This document shows, one piece after another, positions 7,366-14,511 of a DNA stretch of 46,433 nucleotides; positions within the stretch are counted from its first letter, which is position 1, and every line of letters begins with the position of its first letter. This DNA is from Veillonella ratti (GTDB lineage: Bacteria > Bacillota > Negativicutes > Veillonellales > Veillonellaceae). The stretch is from contig NZ_RQUX01000019.1 of the NCBI RefSeq assembly GCF_003992115.1, forward strand, positions 1 to 46,433, given 5' to 3'. A model generated the notes under the pieces. That model saw nothing but the letters and a program-made list of their open reading frames with translations. It was not told where the DNA came from and did no database searches. Position numbers and translations under genes: made by a program.

Positions 7366-8625
7366 ATGAAAACTTACTCATTTCACTATGGCGATCAAAT
7401 GATTGACTGCAGTTTAGATGAAAAACGTATTATTGGGGAATTACATATGGCGGAAACACCGGTGATTGAAGACCCGGAAGCGGCTATTAAGGAGGCGTTG
7501 GCCCATCCGATTGATTCCAAACCGTTCAAAGAGCTTTTTAAAGCCGGTGAAACGGTAGCTATCATTGCCAATGATACAACCCGTATTGCCAATACCCATG
7601 TTTTCATGCCGATTATTCTTGATGAATTGAACGAAGTGGGGATTCCTGATGAAAATATTAAGATAGTTTTCGCTTTAGGGACACATCGTGACATGACTGA
7701 AGCCGAAATGATTAGCGAAGTGGGGATGGAGGCCGCCGGTCGTGTTGCCATGTATAACTCCAGTTCGAAGAAAAAAGAAGACTTCGTTCATGTAGGCACG
7801 ACGTCCTTCGGTACCGATGTATGGCTCAATCGCCATGTAGTCGAAGCAGACCACATTATCTGTACCGGTTCCGTAGTCCATCACTTCTTTGCCGGTTTTG
7901 GCGGTGGCCGTAAGGCGATTTTACCGGGCGTAGCCTCTTATGAAACGATTCGTCAAAACCACAGCTTAATGCTTGACGATAAAGCAACGCTTGGCCATTT
8001 GGAAGGGAATCCTATCTATGATGATCAAATGGAAGGTGTGACTATGTGCCCGCCTACTTTCTTACTGAACGTAGTATTGAATGGTGAAAAAGAATTTACC
8101 GGCGTATTTGCGGGTGATTATATTTCTGCCCATAAAGCTGCTTGTGACTTCGTAAACGCCCAAAACGGTGTGGTTATTGAACGTCAGGCACCGATTGTTA
8201 TTGCTTCAACCGGCGGCTATCCAAAAGATATTAATATCTACCAGTCTCAAAAGACCATGGATAATGCGGTTCGTGCCGTAGCACCGGGCGGTGTGGTAAT
8301 TCTATTGGCGGAATGCCGCGAAGGTTCCGGTTCACCTATTTTTGACCAAACGGTAAATGACTTCCATTCGATTCAGGCCATCGAAGATTCGGTGCGTCAC
8401 GATTTCCAAATTGGTCGTCATAAAGCCTATGCCGTTACCCGTTTGATGAAAAAAGCCGACTTCTACCTGATGTCGAGTCTCGATGATGACTACGCCCGTA
8501 AAGCCTTTTTCACACCGGTTCACTCTTTGGACGAAGCTTTGAAATTGGCCGAAGCAAAGCTCGGTAAAGATGCGGAAATCTTATTGATGCCTCATGGTTC
8601 GTACACCGTGCCGATTTTAAAATAG
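7366..8625 (+). CDS. larA: LarA-type nickel-dependent lactate racemase family protein
   Basis: A 419-residue protein of the LarA family. Lactate racemase interconverts D- and L-lactate using a nickel-pincer nucleotide bound to a lysine. Family landmarks are visible: GTHRDMTEAE with His near 107, the HHFFAGFGGGRKAILPG block with His near 172-173 and the cofactor lysine near 183, all close to positions known in characterised LarA. ATG 7366 follows GGAGG; an in-frame ATG at 7351 precedes that site and is rejected. Racemisation would let a lactate fermenter use both isomers. The cofactor genes larB, larC and larE are not in this window. Some LarA homologues act on other 2-hydroxyacids, so the substrate is likely but not certain. 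Confidence 0.85.
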   Translation: MKTYSFHYGDQMIDCSLDEKRIIGELHMAETPVIEDPEAAIKEALAHPIDSKPFKELFKAGETVAIIANDTTRIANTHVFMPIILDELNEVGIPDENIKIVFALGTHRDMTEAEMISEVGMEAAGRVAMYNSSSKKKEDFVHVGTTSFGTDVWLNRHVVEADHIICTGSVVHHFFAGFGGGRKAILPGVASYETIRQNHSLMLDDKATLGHLEGNPIYDDQMEGVTMCPPTFLLNVVLNGEKEFTGVFAGDYISAHKAACDFVNAQNGVVIERQAPIVIASTGGYPKDINIYQSQKTMDNAVRAVAPGGVVILLAECREGSGSPIFDQTVNDFHSIQAIEDSVRHDFQIGRHKAYAVTRLMKKADFYLMSSLDDDYARKAFFTPVHSLDEALKLAEAKLGKDAEILLMPHGSYTVPILK

Positions 8626-8710
8626 GGTATAATCGACGCAGTATACGGATTTTTCAGAAAACTGAATACTAAAAGCTGAATACTAGATATAGCAGAATAA
8701 ATAAGGCATG

Positions 8711-8766
8711 GCAGCCCCTAAGTTTAAAAAGATAGAAAAATTTAAATTTAGGGGTTGCATTTTTTT
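8711..8766 (+). terminator. Terminator of the GNAT-larA unit
   Basis: An 18-base stem, GCAGCCCCTAAGTTTAAA with TTTAAATTTAGGGGTTGC (two G-U pairs), then seven T. The right arm also supplies the -35 box of the following marR promoter. Confidence 0.9.
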
Positions 8767-8783
8767 AGAACATGCTTTATACT
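8755..8783 (+). promoter_or_regulatory. Promoter of the marR gene
   Basis: TTGCAT (8755-8760), 17 bases, TATACT (8778-8783). The predicted start near 8790 lies directly before the palindromic operator, so a bound repressor would block initiation. Confidence 0.65.
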
Positions 8784-8791
8784 AAACAAAG

Positions 8792-8813
8792 TAAATGCAT
8801 GTACATGCATTTA
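8792..8813. promoter_or_regulatory. 22-bp palindromic operator upstream of marR
   Basis: A perfect palindrome: arm TAAATGCATGT and its exact inverse ACATGCATTTA. The core ATGCATG-TA-CATGCAT recurs, with only the two centre bases changed, at 9325-9340 ahead of the oxidoreductase gene. Its position between promoter and ribosome site suggests autoregulation by the MarR protein. Confidence 0.75.
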
Positions 8814-8827
8814 GAGGAGGTGAGTCG

Positions 8828-9193
8828 ATGGCTTTCATGGATCAATGGTTAGCCGATATAAGACGAGTTAAAGATATAACCGATGCTTTGAGCAAAGAGT
8901 TAGAAGCAAGAACATCAGTAACATTAAACGGGTATTACGTATTATACTTTTTGGCGCACAGCGAAGAAAAGAAAATGCGTTTGAATATATTGCAAGAATA
9001 TATGGGGCTTAGTCAAAGTGCTATGTCGCGTATGATCGTTCGTATGGAAGGTAGCAATTGCGGCTCGATTCAACGAGTTAATTGCGATTGTGATAAACGA
9101 GGCGTTTATATCGCCATTACGGATTGTGGTATGAAACGACTGGCAGAAGCGAAAACAGTAGTAGAAGAAGTATTGCAGTGTTATTACAAATAA
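8828..9193 (+). CDS. MarR-family regulator, cysteine-rich, probable electrophile or redox sensor
   Basis: A 121-residue winged-helix repressor. The helix-turn-helix core (LNILQEYMGLSQSAMSRMIVRME) spans about residues 52-74 and the wing DKRGVYIAIT about 89-98. ATG 8828 follows AGGAGGTG; the longer frame from 8795 lies inside the operator. Five cysteines (78, 86, 88, 100, 118) cluster in and after the wing, including a CDC pair. This resembles MarR proteins that release DNA when thiols are oxidised or alkylated; that role is inferred. The same palindrome lies upstream of this gene and of the neighbouring Old Yellow Enzyme gene, a common partner of such regulators. Confidence 0.85.
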   Translation: MAFMDQWLADIRRVKDITDALSKELEARTSVTLNGYYVLYFLAHSEEKKMRLNILQEYMGLSQSAMSRMIVRMEGSNCGSIQRVNCDCDKRGVYIAITDCGMKRLAEAKTVVEEVLQCYYK

Positions 9194-9257
9194 GGCTGTA
9201 TGAGGACAACCGACCGATAAACGGTGGGTTATGAAGTTGAGTAGCTGTCAGTAATTC

Positions 9258-9300
9258 CAATCTAAGCAGTAATGAGACGTGATTACTGCTTAGGTTGTTT
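9258..9300 (+). terminator. Terminator after marR
   Basis: A 16-base stem, CAATCTAAGCAGTAAT with ATTACTGCTTAGGTTG (G-U pairs included), followed by TTTACATATATTTTTTT. It separates marR from the oxidoreductase gene, so the two share control through the operator rather than by read-through. Confidence 0.8.
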
Positions 9301-9311
9301 ACATATATTTT

Positions 9312-9345
9312 TTTACATAGATACATGCATGAGCATGCATATTAA
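9312..9345 (+). promoter_or_regulatory. Operator and probable promoter of the Old Yellow Enzyme gene
   Basis: The operator core ATGCATG-AG-CATGCAT lies at 9325-9340. A -35-like TTTACA (9312-9317) precedes it and an AT-rich -10-like TATTAA (9340-9345) overlaps its end, although the spacing of 22 is long. The operator therefore sits inside the probable promoter. Confidence 0.6.
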
Positions 9346-9453
9346 TAAAGGCATGCTTGTGGTGAAAATTCCAATAGGCAAAACTATTGTTCAGATAGAG
9401 AAGAGATAATGACGTTTAAAAGCCGTCATAGTCAGCAAAAAGGAGATTGACCG

Positions 9454-10560
9454 ATGAAACAGTTAACGGAACAAGTAAAATTAAGAAATGGTGTCGTATT
9501 AAAGAATCGTTTGGCGATTCCACCGATGACCACGCGTATGAGTTATTATGACGGTACGGTAACCGGTGATGAAATTGCTTACTACGGCATGCGTACCGGA
9601 GGTGCTGGCCTATTCATTACGGGTGTAGCAAATATCCAAGAGAACGGCCTCGGCTGGACCGGTGAACTCGGCGTTTATGATGATAAATTTATCCCGGGCC
9701 TTTCAAAATTAGCCGCAACCATGAAAGAAAACGGAACGAAAGCTATTCTTCAGATTTTCCATGCCGGTCGTATGTCGGACAGCAAGACATTGGGCGGTGA
9801 ACAACCGGTAGCGCCGAGTGCCTATGCGGCGGGCCGCGAAGGGTCTGAAGTACCTCGCGAACTTAGCAATGATGAAATTGAAGAAATCATTGAAAACTTC
9901 AAAGCAGCTACGGTTCGTGCCATGAAAGCCGGTTTTGACGGGGTTGAACTTCACGGGGCCAACCATTACTTGTTACATCAGTTCTTTTCACCACATTCCA
10001 ATCGTCGTACCGATAAATGGGGCGGCTCCATGGAAAAACGCTACACCTTCATTGAACGTGTTGTAGACGGTGTCCTTGAGGTGGTAAAAGAATCAGGTAA
10101 TAAAGACTTCATCGTAGGCTATCGTTTCTCCCCACGTGAAGAAACCGATCCGGGCTTCAACTTGGAAGAAACCTTGTGGCTCGTTGATCAATTGGCCGAC
10201 AAAGAACTGGATTATCTCCACATTTCCTTAACGCGCTATGACCGAGCTACTGATATAGCAAAATATGCCGACAAATCTATGTTACAATATGTGTATGAAA
10301 AAATTAACGGTCGTTTACCGCTCATTTCCGTAGGCGATATTCATACTCGTGAAGACGTGGAAGCGGCGCTTAAATACTCCGATATTGCCGCTATCGGTAC
10401 CGGCGTATTGATTGACCCTAAATGGTTCCACAAAATTTTGGCTAACCGTGATAGCGAAATCCGTACTAAATTGAATGAACAAGATCGCGATTTGCTCATG
10501 ATTGCACCGGGGACCTACGCTTTCATGGAAATGAAGACCCCACATTTACTTATTAAATAA
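9454..10560 (+). CDS. Old Yellow Enzyme family NAD(P)H:flavin oxidoreductase
   Basis: A 368-residue TIM-barrel FMN enzyme. Members reduce activated C=C bonds in electrophiles such as enones, quinones and nitro compounds with NAD(P)H. Evidence: LKNRLAIPPMTTRMSYYDG at the N-terminus (FMN loop), the HGANHYLLHQFFSPHSNRRTD block near residues 168-188 with the substrate-binding His/Asn pair, and the FMN phosphate region PLISVGDIHTREDVEAALKY near the C-terminus. It lacks the C-terminal Fe-S and FAD domains of 2,4-dienoyl-CoA reductase, so it is the short YqjM-like type. AAAGGAG precedes the ATG. The shared palindrome upstream implies control by the adjacent MarR protein. The natural substrate is unknown. 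Confidence 0.88.
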   Translation: MKQLTEQVKLRNGVVLKNRLAIPPMTTRMSYYDGTVTGDEIAYYGMRTGGAGLFITGVANIQENGLGWTGELGVYDDKFIPGLSKLAATMKENGTKAILQIFHAGRMSDSKTLGGEQPVAPSAYAAGREGSEVPRELSNDEIEEIIENFKAATVRAMKAGFDGVELHGANHYLLHQFFSPHSNRRTDKWGGSMEKRYTFIERVVDGVLEVVKESGNKDFIVGYRFSPREETDPGFNLEETLWLVDQLADKELDYLHISLTRYDRATDIAKYADKSMLQYVYEKINGRLPLISVGDIHTREDVEAALKYSDIAAIGTGVLIDPKWFHKILANRDSEIRTKLNEQDRDLLMIAPGTYAFMEMKTPHLLIK

Positions 10561-10657
10561 GACAATATAATTTATTGTCAAAACAGGCACAATGTTGCAT
10601 TTAGAATAATGACAGCCTTCGGCTTTTACATAGATAATCTGTTAATATAATATGGCA

Positions 10658-10776
10658 CCTTCCCTGAGAGGGAAGTTTATATACATCAAAATCTGTTCAA
10701 GATTTAATATTGCACAATACACCGTAAGACGGCGCGTATGGGTGAGAGGCCATGCGCGTCACTTGCGGTGTTTTTG
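10658..10776 (+). ncRNA. Candidate small RNA ending in a strong terminator
   Basis: Downstream of the possible promoter at 10625-10651 the sequence begins with hairpin CTTCCC-TGAGA-GGGAAG. It then runs through about 45 AT-rich bases and ends in a large stem at 10720-10770, arms starting CACCGTAAG and ending CTTGCGGTG, with a T run. No protein frame fits well: the 70-residue frame here reads through the terminator. It resembles no RNA family I can name. An attenuator for a gene now lost is an alternative. Confidence 0.3.
10720..10776 (+). terminator. Strong intrinsic terminator
   Basis: About 20 base pairs with few mismatches: left arm CACCGTAAG..GCGCGTATGG, right arm CCATGCGCG..CTTGCGGTG, then TTTTT. 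Confidence 0.8.
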
Positions 10777-10873
10777 TGTTCTCGTGGTGCTTCGTTTTAA
10801 TGGAAAATACGGTTTAAAAGGTGTTTTTGGTATTCTCGCGGCACTTCGTTCTAAGGAAAAATAGGGTTTAAAA
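10767..10873. repeat. Two tandem copies of a 54-bp unit
   Basis: The unit GGTGTTTTTG..TTCTCG..CTTCGTT..TAA..GGTTTAAAA starts at 10767 and again at 10820. On the minus strand the second unit reads GAACGAAGTG-CCGCG, close to hairpin 1 of the rRNA-linked element (GGAACGAAGTGACGCG at 533-548), so it may be a decayed relative. Confidence 0.6.
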
Positions 10874-11060
10874 TTGAATTTTGAACTGTATAAATAGATG
10901 ATAAAACCTATCATATGGAGTATAATAAAAGGTAGATGTTTCGATATAGTAGCGGCATAGAAAAGGCTTTTTATCAGTCCATATTGTGACGAGCGGCCTT
11001 ATTAATGCCTGAAAATAAAAGCACATTGATTATTTGATTCACAATAAAAGGAGTTTATAT

Positions 11061-11681
11061 ATGTTAAATTTTGTTGCCATTGACTTTGAAACAGCCAATA
11101 AATACGCCAACAGCGCCTGTTCGTTGGCGGTAGTCACTGTTGAAAACGGAGAGATTACCAAACGCGGCTATAGTCTTATCAAGCCACCGTTCATGCAGTT
11201 TGATGAAGAATGTATCGCCATTCATGAGATTTTGCCAAAAGATGTAATGGATAAACCAACTTTTGATAAATTATGGCCGGCTATTTATGAAAATCACTTG
11301 AAAGGAAAGCTGGTTATCGCTCATAATGCTAAGTTTGATATCGGCGTGTTACGTGCTACGCTCGATCACTATAATATCGAATGGCCGGAACTTGATTATA
11401 CCTGTACGGTAAAAATCTCCAAACGCGTTTGGCCTGATTTGCAGAATCATAAATTGAATACATTAGCTGCTTATTTGGGCTATGAGTTCAAACATCATTA
11501 TGCACTGGATGATGCGGAAATTTGTGCACAGGTAGCCATTGCGGCCGCTAAAAAGCGTGGGGTTCAATCTATGGACCAATTATTGGCTAATATCGGTCTC
11601 GCTAAGGAGTCGTTCATTACGGAAGACCATCGTGAAAAAGTAAAAGAAGAAGCATCGGGCGAACAGATGTCGTTCTTCTAA
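11061..11681 (+). CDS. DEDDh 3'-5' exonuclease (DnaQ/epsilon-like)
   Basis: A 206-residue exonuclease-domain protein. The metal-binding residues are visible: FVAIDFETAN (Asp and Glu, Exo I) at the N-terminus, AHNAKFD (Exo II) near residue 91, and HHYALDDAEICAQ (His and Asp, Exo III) near 157. ATG 11061 follows AAAGGAG; the 9-residue upstream extension has no ribosome site. It is a stand-alone protein, so it could be a proofreading subunit or one of the small DnaQ-like nucleases trimming DNA or RNA ends. It reads toward deoC with a 49-base gap and may be co-transcribed with the salvage genes. Confidence 0.87.
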   Translation: MLNFVAIDFETANKYANSACSLAVVTVENGEITKRGYSLIKPPFMQFDEECIAIHEILPKDVMDKPTFDKLWPAIYENHLKGKLVIAHNAKFDIGVLRATLDHYNIEWPELDYTCTVKISKRVWPDLQNHKLNTLAAYLGYEFKHHYALDDAEICAQVAIAAAKKRGVQSMDQLLANIGLAKESFITEDHREKVKEEASGEQMSFF

Positions 11682-11730
11682 GAATAGTCAATTTTTTACA
11701 ATATACAGTTAATATGATGCGGGGTGGCGT

Positions 11731-12423
11731 ATGAGCGGCAAAGCGACAGTAATGAAATATACGGGGCGAGAAATTTTAAAACATGTGGACCATACTTTAT
11801 TGAAAGCAACCGCCGATTGGGCGGCTATTCAGCAATTGGTGGAAGAGGCAGTGGAATTTGAAACTGCCTCCGTTTGCATTCCTCCGACCTATGTGAAGCC
11901 GGTGTTTGAAAAATACGGCGAAGAAGTTAACATCTGCACGGTTATCGGGTTTCCCCTCGGTTACATGACAACTGCTGTCAAAGTGGCTGAAGCAAAAGCG
12001 GCCATAGCAGACGGTGCGTCCGAAGTGGATATGGTCATTAATTTAGGCATGGTTAAAAACGGTCATTATGCGAACGTAGTGGAAGAAATTAAGGCGATTA
12101 AGGCGGCCTGTGGTGAAAAGGTGCTTAAAGTTATCATTGAAACCTGTTATTTGACGGAGGCCGAGAAAATCGCCCTTTGCCAAGCGGTAACGGATGGCGG
12201 CGCCGATTATATTAAAACCTCCACCGGTTTCGGCACAGCCGGAGCTACGCTTGATGACGTGCTTTTATTTAAAAAGCATATCGGCCCGAATGTTAAGATA
12301 AAAGCAGCCGGCGGAATTCGTTCCATCGAAGACATGGTGGCGTATTTGGCGGCCGGTTGTGACCGTATTGGTGCCAGTGCGGCTGTAGGCCTTTTGGCCA
12401 ATCGTTTAGACGAAACATTTTAA
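11731..12423 (+). CDS. deoC: Deoxyribose-phosphate aldolase
   Basis: A 230-residue class I aldolase that splits 2-deoxyribose 5-phosphate into glyceraldehyde 3-phosphate and acetaldehyde. EVDMVINLG holds the catalytic Asp, ADYIKTSTGFG the Schiff-base lysine, and VKIKAAGGIRS the second active-site lysine. The start at 11731 follows GGGGTGG. It is the last step of deoxynucleoside breakdown and stands directly before the pyrimidine nucleoside phosphorylase and cytidine deaminase genes, forming one salvage cluster. Confidence 0.95.
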   Translation: MSGKATVMKYTGREILKHVDHTLLKATADWAAIQQLVEEAVEFETASVCIPPTYVKPVFEKYGEEVNICTVIGFPLGYMTTAVKVAEAKAAIADGASEVDMVINLGMVKNGHYANVVEEIKAIKAACGEKVLKVIIETCYLTEAEKIALCQAVTDGGADYIKTSTGFGTAGATLDDVLLFKKHIGPNVKIKAAGGIRSIEDMVAYLAAGCDRIGASAAVGLLANRLDETF

Positions 12424-12515
12424 GCGGATGCGGAATTTAGGCATTAGTAGCTGCCATTTATAATAGTTGATAATAAGAGACCGCCACTGCGGTTTTCACA
12501 AAAACAGGTGATACT

Positions 12516-13838
12516 ATGCATATGAATGAATTGATTATCAAAAAACGCAACGGCCAGGCTCATACAAAGGCAGAGTTGAAATATATTATCGATAATTATG
12601 TAAAAGGCGATATTCCCGATTATCAGATGAGTGCTTGGCTCATGGCGGTCTACTTCCAAGGGATGACGGGCGTGGAAACAGCGGATTTGACCATGATTAT
12701 GGCTGAGTCGGGGGAACAGATTGACTTGAGTCCGATTCCGGGTATTAAGGTGGATAAGCACAGCACCGGCGGGGTGGGCGACAAGACGACGTTTATTATT
12801 GCCTCTATCGTGGCGGCTTGCGGGGTACCCGTCGCTAAAATGTCGGGCCGTGGCCTTGGCCATACGGGCGGTACCATCGATAAATTGGAATCCATTCCTC
12901 ATGTGAACGTGGCCTTATCGAAGGAAGAGTTCTTTGATATTGTCAAAAAGGTGGGGGTTGCCGTAACCGGGCAATCCGGTAATTTGGCGCCCGCCGATAA
13001 ACTCATGTATGCTCTTCGTGATGTGACGGGCACGGTGGACAGCATACCCCTCATTGCGTCGTCCGTGATGAGTAAGAAGTTGGCCGCCGGCAGCGATGCG
13101 ATTCTCTTGGATGTTAAAGTAGGCAGCGGTGCCTTTATGAAAACGCTGGATGATGCGGTGCGACTGGCGGAAACGATGGTGGCTATCGGTCATCATAACG
13201 GGCGTCAAACAGTGGCGCTGATTACCGATATGGATAGGCCTTTGGGGCAGGCCATCGGCAACGCCACCGAAATTGCGGAAGTCGTGGAAGTTCTGCGCGG
13301 TAAAGGCCCTGAAGATTTAATTCACGAGTCCATAACCCTCGCCGCCAATATGCTGTATCTTGGTGGTAAAGGGACTTATGAAGACTGTGTAACTTTGGCG
13401 GAAGACACATTGAAGAGTGGTCGCGGTTTTGAAAAATTCGTCGAAATGGTTAAAGCCCAGGGTGGTGATGCAACCGTTTTGACAGAACCAGCCTTTGCGG
13501 AAGCAGCCTATAAAAAAGCCGTACTGGCACCTAAAGCAGGCTACATCACACACATGAATGCGGAAGCCTGCGGGCGAGTCGCCCTGGCCTTGGGGGCCGG
13601 CCGTTATACGAAGACGGATGCGCTCGATTATAAGGCGGGCATTTGGATACTTAAAAAGACCGGTGATGCAGTTGAAGCGGGTGAAACCATTGCGTACCTG
13701 CAAAGTGGTACTGAAAGTACTTTGGTAGAAGGGGAAACTCGCTACTTAGATGCTCTTACGATAGCCGGTGAACCTCCGGTTAAGCGACCGTTGGTATTTG
13801 CCAGAGTTACAGCGGACGGTACGGAGCGATATATATAA
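12516..13838 (+). CDS. pdp: Pyrimidine-nucleoside (thymidine) phosphorylase
   Basis: A 440-residue enzyme that cleaves thymidine, deoxyuridine or uridine with phosphate to the base and (deoxy)ribose 1-phosphate. Signatures: KHSTGGVGDKTTF (phosphate loop, near residue 83) and SGRGLGHTGGTIDKLESIP (near 109-128), the glycosyltransferase family 3 pattern. Length and the C-terminal domain match Pdp/DeoA. Two in-frame ATGs lie six bases apart at the start; 12516 is used, with CAGGTGAT upstream. The deoxyribose 1-phosphate it makes would need a phosphopentomutase, not present here, before deoC. Gene order deoC-pdp-cdd supports the role. Confidence 0.93.
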   Translation: MHMNELIIKKRNGQAHTKAELKYIIDNYVKGDIPDYQMSAWLMAVYFQGMTGVETADLTMIMAESGEQIDLSPIPGIKVDKHSTGGVGDKTTFIIASIVAACGVPVAKMSGRGLGHTGGTIDKLESIPHVNVALSKEEFFDIVKKVGVAVTGQSGNLAPADKLMYALRDVTGTVDSIPLIASSVMSKKLAAGSDAILLDVKVGSGAFMKTLDDAVRLAETMVAIGHHNGRQTVALITDMDRPLGQAIGNATEIAEVVEVLRGKGPEDLIHESITLAANMLYLGGKGTYEDCVTLAEDTLKSGRGFEKFVEMVKAQGGDATVLTEPAFAEAAYKKAVLAPKAGYITHMNAEACGRVALALGAGRYTKTDALDYKAGIWILKKTGDAVEAGETIAYLQSGTESTLVEGETRYLDALTIAGEPPVKRPLVFARVTADGTERYI

Positions 13839-13885
13839 TCACCAACAAATGTAATCAATTATGAAATAAGCCGGGGAGGAAAACC

Positions 13886-14281
13886 ATGGAAGCATGGCAA
13901 CAGAAATTAATTGAGGCGGCGAAAGAAGCGGCGCTCCATTCGTATAGTCCCTATTCAAACTTCGCCGTAGGGGCAGCGTTACTCAGTGAAGACGGTACCA
14001 TTATAAGCGGCTGTAATGTAGAAAATGCGTCGTACGGCCTTACCATGTGCGCCGAACGAGGTGCCATTCAGACGGCGATTGCCAAAGGCTATACGACGTT
14101 TAAAGCGATTGCCGTTGTAGGTCTGAAAAGTAATCCGTGCATGCCTTGCGGCGCCTGTCGCCAGGTGATGTTAGAGTTCGATATTCCGCAGATTTTGCTG
14201 GAAGATGAAGCCGGACAGATTATAAGCTATACCATGGACGAAATGTTACCACATAGCTTCGGACCGAAGGATTTGGTGTGA
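13886..14281 (+). CDS. cdd: Cytidine deaminase
   Basis: A 131-residue zinc enzyme converting cytidine and deoxycytidine to uridine and deoxyuridine, which feed the neighbouring phosphorylase. The zinc motifs are plain: CAERGAI (Cys and catalytic Glu) near residue 53 and PCGACRQVM (two Cys) near 88. NFAVGAALLSEDG and GCNVENASYGLTMCAE are the substrate-binding blocks. GGGGAGG precedes the ATG. It is the last gene of the salvage cluster and is followed by a shared bidirectional terminator. Confidence 0.95.
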   Translation: MEAWQQKLIEAAKEAALHSYSPYSNFAVGAALLSEDGTIISGCNVENASYGLTMCAERGAIQTAIAKGYTTFKAIAVVGLKSNPCMPCGACRQVMLEFDIPQILLEDEAGQIISYTMDEMLPHSFGPKDLV

Positions 14282-14313
14282 TGTGAGCGCAAAGTACTTT
14301 GTAAATACGTTCT

Positions 14314-14406
14314 GTTCGGCGGCTGTGAATTTTACTTCGTAAAATTTTACGCCGCGAACTAAGAGATTCACACATATTTATGCGTCGCTTCGCTCCTTTA
14401 AACATG
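14314..14406 (-). repeat. 93-nt two-hairpin repeat, copy C (minus strand)
   Basis: Read on the minus strand, hairpin 1 (14406-14373) has arms CATGTTTA/TAAATATG and loop GGA-GC-GAA-GC-GACGC. A 13-nt linker TGTGAATCTCTTA follows, then hairpin 2 (14359-14314) with outer arms GTTCGCGGC/GCCGCCGAAC and apical stem AATTTTAC-GAA-GTAAAATT. Compared with copies A and B nearly all stem bases differ but pair, while loops and linker are kept. It lies between cdd and metQ, far from the rRNA genes in this window. Confidence 0.75.
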
Positions 14407-14420
14407 GTTCACTACTTAAG

Positions 14421-14467
14421 AAAAGCCCGCTGAAGTGTTCAGATGAGAAGCACTTCAGCGGGCTTTT
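14421..14467. terminator. Bidirectional terminator between cdd and metQ
   Basis: A perfect 17-base stem AAAAGCCCGCTGAAGTG with its inverse, 13-base loop. T runs follow on both strands, so it can end both converging transcripts. Confidence 0.92.
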
Positions 14468-14511
14468 AGTTGTTAGTTGTATTTGTTGTTGGTTTTAAAT
14501 TATCTTACGAT

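Larger units (their letters stand above)
10561..11060 (+). other. Intergenic region holding a candidate small RNA and a tandem duplication
   Basis: A weak hairpin AGCC-TTC-GGCT then TTTT (10614-10627) may end the oxidoreductase transcript. It overlaps a possible promoter, TTTACA (10625-10630) and TATAAT (10646-10651), whose 15-base spacing is short. A candidate RNA and its terminator follow, then a 54-bp tandem duplication. After 10874 the sequence is AT-rich up to the exonuclease start, with a TATAAT at 10921 and no clear -35 box. Confidence 0.4.

Noticed and set aside
10658-10680. CTGAGA resembling the TPP riboswitch core
   Set aside because: The second conserved TPP half is missing and the CTGAGA is the loop of a simple hairpin.
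10652-10864. 70-residue frame between the oxidoreductase and exonuclease genes
   Set aside because: It crosses a strong terminator and a tandem duplication and lacks a ribosome site.
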